Shown here piece by piece: positions 32,644 through 35,231 of a stretch of DNA of 35,231 nt. The notes below the pieces were generated by a model. It was not told the DNA's origin. It ran no database searches and was given only the letters and a program-made list of their open reading frames with translations. Position 1 is the first letter of the stretch. Each line of letters starts with the position of its first letter. The stretch is from Sphingopyxis sp. KK2 (lineage in GTDB: Bacteria; Pseudomonadota; Alphaproteobacteria; Sphingomonadales; Sphingomonadaceae), in NCBI RefSeq assembly GCF_001990265.1, contig NZ_LYVN01000027.1, positions 1 through 35,231 of the forward strand, given 5' to 3'. A program made the translations under genes and the position numbers.

Positions 32644-35231
32644 ATGTCCGATCTCCCCGCGCCGGCCCCGGCCCGCTTCGCCCGTTCCCTGCTGTCCGCC
32701 TGCGCCGTGCTGGCGCTGCTCACCGCGCCGCCGCTTGCCTTTGCGCAGGGCGGGACGCCGAGCGCCGAGGTCCAGCCCGACAGCTGGCTGTACGAAGGCA
32801 GCGACATCCCGCGCGACACCGCGTGGCAGTTCGGCACCTTGCCCAATGGCGTGCGTTATGCGGTGCGCAACAATGGCGTGCCCCCGGGACAGGTGTCGAT
32901 CCGCGTGCGCGTGGACGTCGGATCGATGTTCGAAACCGAGCAGGAGCGCGGTTTTGCGCATCTTCTCGAGCATCTGACCTTTCGCGGCTCCGAACATATT
33001 CCCGACGGCGAGGCCAAAAGGATATGGCAGCGTTTCGGGGTGAGCTTCGGCAGCGACAGCAACGCCCAGACGACGCCGACGCAGACCGCCTATCAACTCG
33101 ACCTGCCGAGCGCGACGCCGGCGACGCTCGACGAAAGCATGAAATTGCTCGCTGGCATGGTCCGCGAACCCGGCATATCGGAAGCCGCGGTCGCCGCCGA
33201 GCGCGGCGTCGTCCAGTCCGAACTGCGCGAATCGGACGGGCCGCAGAAGCGAATCGCCGACGCGACCAACGCGCATCTGTTCGCCGGCCAGTTGCTCGGC
33301 GACCGCTCGCCGATCGGCACCTACGCATCGCTCGCTGCGGCGCGTGCCGATACGGTGAAGGCGTTTCACGATCGCTGGTATCGGCCCGACCGCGCGGTCG
33401 TCGTCATTGTCGGCGACGGCGACCCTGCCGAATTCGCGCGCCTGATCGCCAAATATTATGGCGACTGGAAAGCCGGCGGCCCGGCGCCGAAGCAGCCCGA
33501 TTTCGGCAAGCCCGATCCCAAGGCGCCGGCGGCGCTGTCGATCGTCGAGGCGAACCAGCCGCCGGCGCTGACGCTCGCGATGGTGCGCCCGTGGATCAAG
33601 CGGATCGATACGGTCGAGAACACGCGGCGGCTCTATCTCGAATTCCTCGCCATTGCGCTGGTAAACCGGCGGCTCGAAAACCGTGCGCGCGCCGGCGGCA
33701 GCTATCTCGTCGCGACCGCCGAGCAGCAGTATGTCAGCCGCAGCGCGGATATCACGCTGGCGCAGATCGTGCCGCTCGGCGACTGGAAGGCGGCGCTCGC
33801 CGACGTGCGCGGAGTGATCGCCGATGCGACGCAGAACCCGCCGTCGCAGGCCGACATCGATCGCGAGGCGAACGAGATCCAGGCGTTCCTGGTCAAGGAG
33901 TTGCAGAATGCGCGCAACGAACCCGGCGCGCGGCTTGCCGACGACATGGTTCGCGCGGTCGACATCGGCGAGACCGTGACCAGCCCGCAGGGGCAGGTCG
34001 ACATGTTCGCGGCGATCCGCGCCTCGGCGACGCCGAAGGTGATGCTCGACATCAGCAAGGCGATCTTCTCGGGCCCCGCGACGCGCGTCGTGCTGACCAC
34101 CCCGACCCCGATCGAGGGCGGCACGCCGGCTTTGCTCGCCGCGCTCAAGGCGCCGGTCACGGCGCGCGACGACCGGCTCGCGGCGAGCGACGTCAATTTC
34201 AAGCAGTTGCCGCCGCTTGGCACCCCGACCGCGATCGTCAAGAGCGAGCGGTTGCTCGGGCTTCGCGCCGAGCGCATCGAACTGGGCAATGGCGTCACCG
34301 CGCTGGTCTCCGACAATCGGGTCGAGCCGGGCAAGGTGCGCGTCAACGTCCGCTTCGGCACCGGCAACCGCAGCGTCGCCGCGAACGAACCCAACCTGCT
34401 GTGGAGCGGCGACTATGCGCTGATCGCCAGCGGTATCGGCCCCTGGGGCCAGAATGAGATCGATGCGCTGACCAACGGGCGCCAGATCCAGCTCAATTTC
34501 TCGATCGATGATGACGCATTCGAACTGTCGGCGGAGACGAAGCCCGACGATCTCGACGATCAGTTGCGACTGATCGCGGGCAAGCTGGCGACGCCGCGCT
34601 GGGATGCGGCGCCGGTCGAACGGCTGCGCGTCGGTTTCCTCACCGGCTACGACCTCAACGACGCGACCCCCAATGCGGTGCTCGACCGCAATTTGCGCGG
34701 CTGGCTGTCGGCCGATGACAAGCGCTGGTCGCCGCCCGACAAGGCGGAGATTGAAGCGCTGACGCCTGCCGCCTTCCGCGCCTTCTGGGAGCCGCGGCTT
34801 TCGAGCGGGCCGATCGAGGTGCAGATTTTCGGCGACCTGTCGACGGTCGACTATCGCAAGATATTATCTGAAACGCTGGGCGCGCTCGCGCCGCGCAAGC
34901 CGATCCTGCCCGCAGGCGGCCAGCAGGTCGCCTTTGCCAAGCATGTCACGACCCCGGCGCTTGCCTATCATCGCGGCGACAAGGGGCAGGCCGCGGCGAT
35001 GACCGCCTGGCCGACCAGCGGCGGCATGGCCGCGCCGCGCGACACGCGCACGCTCGAAGTGCTGGCGGCGATCTTCAACGACCGCCTGTTCGACCGCCTG
35101 CGCGCCGAGCAGGGGGCGAGCTATGGCCCCGTCGTCGACAGCCACTGGCCTACGGGGTTCGACAGCGGCGGCTACCTGCTCGTCGGCAGCCTGCTCGCGC
35201 CCAAGGACATCGACCGTTTCTATGCGATCGC
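32644..35231 (+). CDS. M16 family metallopeptidase (insulinase-like), 3'-truncated
   Basis: The frame is open to the window edge: 862 codons are visible. A signal peptide (residues 1-34, AFA-Q cleavage) directs export. The first M16 domain carries the inverted zinc motif HLLEH (H106, E109, H110) in GFAHLLEHLTFRG, and E186 in AAERGVVQSELRE is the third zinc ligand, 76 residues after H110. A second, inactive-type M16 domain pair continues past residue 500, where the family C-terminal hallmark begins around NDRLFDRLRAEQGASYG near 820. Full-length relatives are about 950 residues, so roughly 100 are missing. Such enzymes degrade small proteins or peptides in the periplasm. AAGGTGGG precedes the ATG. 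No link to the D-peptide cluster is implied. Confidence 0.93.
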   Translation, partial: MSDLPAPAPARFARSLLSACAVLALLTAPPLAFAQGGTPSAEVQPDSWLYEGSDIPRDTAWQFGTLPNGVRYAVRNNGVPPGQVSIRVRVDVGSMFETEQERGFAHLLEHLTFRGSEHIPDGEAKRIWQRFGVSFGSDSNAQTTPTQTAYQLDLPSATPATLDESMKLLAGMVREPGISEAAVAAERGVVQSELRESDGPQKRIADATNAHLFAGQLLGDRSPIGTYASLAAARADTVKAFHDRWYRPDRAVVVIVGDGDPAEFARLIAKYYGDWKAGGPAPKQPDFGKPDPKAPAALSIVEANQPPALTLAMVRPWIKRIDTVENTRRLYLEFLAIALVNRRLENRARAGGSYLVATAEQQYVSRSADITLAQIVPLGDWKAALADVRGVIADATQNPPSQADIDREANEIQAFLVKELQNARNEPGARLADDMVRAVDIGETVTSPQGQVDMFAAIRASATPKVMLDISKAIFSGPATRVVLTTPTPIEGGTPALLAALKAPVTARDDRLAASDVNFKQLPPLGTPTAIVKSERLLGLRAERIELGNGVTALVSDNRVEPGKVRVNVRFGTGNRSVAANEPNLLWSGDYALIASGIGPWGQNEIDALTNGRQIQLNFSIDDDAFELSAETKPDDLDDQLRLIAGKLATPRWDAAPVERLRVGFLTGYDLNDATPNAVLDRNLRGWLSADDKRWSPPDKAEIEALTPAAFRAFWEPRLSSGPIEVQIFGDLSTVDYRKILSETLGALAPRKPILPAGGQQVAFAKHVTTPALAYHRGDKGQAAAMTAWPTSGGMAAPRDTRTLEVLAAIFNDRLFDRLRAEQGASYGPVVDSHWPTGFDSGGYLLVGSLLAPKDIDRFYAI

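Noticed and set aside
32823..34457. A 544-codon plus-strand frame inside the M16 peptidase gene
   Set aside because: It is a shifted frame of the peptidase, whose true frame starts at 32644, has a signal peptide and HxxEH motif, and stays open to the window end. The shifted product is Arg-rich without a fold signature.

Overview
This is a high-GC (roughly 65%) chromosomal segment from an alphaproteobacterium. It is most likely a member of the Sphingomonadaceae and resembles Sphingopyxis or Sphingomonas; that placement is inferred from gene style and content, not from a search. The window is densely packed with genes, holds no gene-free stretch above 300 bases, and shows no phage, insertion sequence or CRISPR array.

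Left part (1-14432). The window opens inside ubiG (ubiquinone O-methyltransferase), which overlaps a DUF1801/YdeI-type gene. A perfect 16-bp inverted repeat separates these from a block on the minus strand. In genomic order that block holds a glutathione S-transferase, a small exported protein, gltB, two exported DUF2059-type proteins, gltD, uppP, two tandem cysteine-rich exported paralogs, and an NDUFA9-like NAD(P)-binding protein. The two glutamate synthase subunits are separated by the two DUF2059 genes, giving the transcriptional order gltD, DUF2059, DUF2059, gltB. A 21-bp palindrome lies upstream of gltD. The two cysteine-rich paralogs are each built from three modules that start with LPxD-x7-C and end with C-x3-[YF].

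Centre (14584-28306). After tRNA-Leu(CAG) and tRNA-Thr(CGT) comes the most interesting region. It starts with a divergent XRE-cupin regulator. Downstream on the plus strand are a membrane-anchored beta-lactamase-fold serine hydrolase, dgcA (enolase-superfamily N-acetyl-D-Glu racemase/dipeptide epimerase), a Tat-exported M19-like dipeptidase lacking canonical metal ligands, a TonB-dependent receptor, dgcN (DUF1611, D-Glu N-acetyltransferase), a YkvI-like transporter, a second serine hydrolase, a lipoprotein M19 dipeptidase with the canonical ligands, and a class I/II aminotransferase. Nearly all junctions are 1-4 nt overlaps or short gaps. Near-identical promoter/operator sequences precede both the first hydrolase and the M19-TonB-receptor unit. 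I read this as a regulated system that imports D-amino-acid-containing peptides (for example peptidoglycan fragments), hydrolyses them, and converts D-Glu to L-Glu through N-acetylated intermediates.

Right part (28421-35231). This holds a ferredoxin-reductase-type FAD oxidoreductase, a convergent DUF4126 membrane protein, an NUDT19-like NUDIX hydrolase, a small exported single-span membrane protein with its own promoter and terminator, a Nit-type carbon-nitrogen hydrolase, and a divergent M16 metallopeptidase that runs off the right edge.
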